Assembly (NCBI GenBank): GCA_011620845.1
Contig: WOYJ01000036.1
Span: forward strand, 1-5,642
From: Methanobacteriaceae archaeon
GTDB lineage: Archaea; Methanobacteriota; Methanobacteria; Methanobacteriales; Methanobacteriaceae
DNA: 5,642 nucleotides
Reading direction: 5' to 3'
The notes under the pieces are model-generated. The model ran no database searches. It saw nothing but the letters and a program-made list of their open reading frames with translations, and was not told where the DNA came from. The translations under genes were made by a program, and so were the position numbers. Below are positions 5,163-5,642 of this stretch, in pieces; within the stretch, counting starts at the first letter, position 1, and each line of letters opens with the position of its first letter.

Positions 5163-5512
5163 TTAATTTTCAACGATTATTTTACCGGTCATGGAGAGGT
5201 GTAATCCACAATGGTAGGGATATTCACCTGTTTCAGTGAAAGTATGGGTAAAATTCTCCCCATTAGCGAGTACTGGACTTGTAAATGCGCCTGTATCACT
5301 TACCACATCAATGATCAGTTTCTCTATTTATCCAGGTTACTGTGGTACCCACCTTCACAGTCATTTCCTGGGGGATTAAATGCGAAATTTTCTATGGTTA
5401 CCGTATTCGTAGCAGTGAATTCGGTTGTATTCTGCCCATTTTGTGTGCAGCCTGATATAGCTACGATTCCCACCAATAGTAACACTCCCATTACCAGAAA
5501 TTTTAATTTCAT
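5163..5512 (-). pseudogene. Amicyanin-like cupredoxin lipoprotein, broken by two frameshifts
   Basis: The frame from ATG 5510-5512 encodes a lipoprotein signal peptide, MKLKFLVMGVLLLVGIVAIS followed by GC, with lipobox ISGC and Cys22, then a Thr/Asn linker and VTIENFAFNP, the first strands of a small blue-copper domain. One extra C in the C5 run at 5370-5374 throws it off frame. In the next frame EMTVKVGTTVTWINRETDH follows, and after one extra T at 5310-5311 the third frame gives DVVSDTGAF to YHCGLHLSMTGKIIVEN and TAA at 5163-5165. Repaired, the protein is 115 residues. All four type-1 copper ligands remain: His67, Cys101, His104, Met107. The C-x2-H-x2-M spacing is that of amicyanin. Such proteins carry electrons outside the cell or bind copper. 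The conserved ligands and continuous similarity suggest very recent loss, or sequence error. Confidence 0.8.
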
Positions 5513-5529
5513 AGTTTAATTTAAGTCCC

Positions 5530-5589
5530 CATATTCTCTTAATAATTTTCCTATACCTGAGCATATCTTAATAATTTTCTATACCTAAG
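5530..5589. repeat. Tandem 28-32 bp direct repeat over the cupredoxin promoter
   Basis: Two adjacent copies start with CATAT and end with TATACCTgAG or TATACCTaAG (5530-5561 and 5562-5589), sharing CTTAATAATTTTC. The second lacks four bases of the first. On the minus strand each copy carries a TATA-like AAAATTATTAAG. The nearer copy (centre about 5543) would start transcription near 5517, so the duplication appears to have doubled a promoter or regulator site of the copper-protein operon. Confidence 0.6.
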
Positions 5590-5642
5590 TAGTGCTCCAG
5601 TACCAATGAGAAGAGATGGATAAAAATAGGTCTAAACCATAA

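Noticed and set aside
4995..5519. Two + strand frames (4995-5204 and 5211-5519)
   Set aside because: Both are complements of the two frameshifted minus-strand genes, which show real motifs (copper ligands, lipobox, membrane helices); the + strand products show none.
5376..5564. A second minus-strand frame overlapping the cupredoxin start
   Set aside because: It overlaps the lipoprotein signal peptide in a different frame and has no family signal.
5530..5589. CRISPR array
   Set aside because: There are only two directly adjacent copies with no spacer between them.

Overview
The window looks like chromosome of a methanogenic archaeon of the order Methanobacteriales, probably close to Methanobacterium. 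The strongest clue is a 504-residue exported protein carrying six pseudomurein-binding-type R/K-x-P-N-Y motifs; pseudomurein walls are made by Methanobacteriales and Methanopyrus. A corrin-ring methyltransferase, archaeal TATA-type promoters, oligo-T terminators, an archaeal-style tRNA-Gln without encoded CCA and a HEPN/MNT gene pair all fit.

Layout, left to right. 1-107 (+) is the tail of an SPFH/band-7-like protein, with a likely frameshift just before its stop. A 12-bp perfect palindrome flanked by T-rich tracts (229-257) separates it from the convergent pseudomurein-binding surface protein (256-1770, -), whose true start is probably a non-canonical AUA at 1792-1794. A 345-bp A/T-rich divergent spacer follows, with candidate promoters and two dyads. 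Then comes a two-gene + strand unit: cbiF (2153-2911), making cobalamin-type corrinoids needed for methanogenesis, and a single-pass membrane protein of unknown role (2937-3452). Convergent to it is a HEPN RNase toxin / MNT adenylyltransferase antitoxin operon (4332 to 3531, -). Divergent from that operon is tRNA-Gln(CTG) (4461-4532, +), which runs tail to tail into a small charged coiled-coil gene (4540-4770, -).

The right end (4873-5512, -) appears non-coding at first sight, because the only long frames there are on the wrong strand. Read with single-base corrections, it resolves into two adjacent minus-strand genes. The first is a lipoprotein with an amicyanin-like blue-copper (cupredoxin) domain retaining all four copper ligands but broken by two frameshifts. 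The second, 25 bp downstream, is an 87-residue membrane protein with a His-x13-His helix, broken by one frameshift. Together they look like a small exported redox cassette, unusual for a methanogen of a group without cytochromes. Its promoter region carries a 28-32 bp tandem duplication.

Four apparent one-base excesses (SPFH tail, cupredoxin twice, membrane protein) lie at short runs of one base (G4, C5, TT and T5). Whether these are real decay or sequence errors is the main open question, and it decides whether the redox cassette is alive. All family assignments come from reading motifs by eye; no database search was run.
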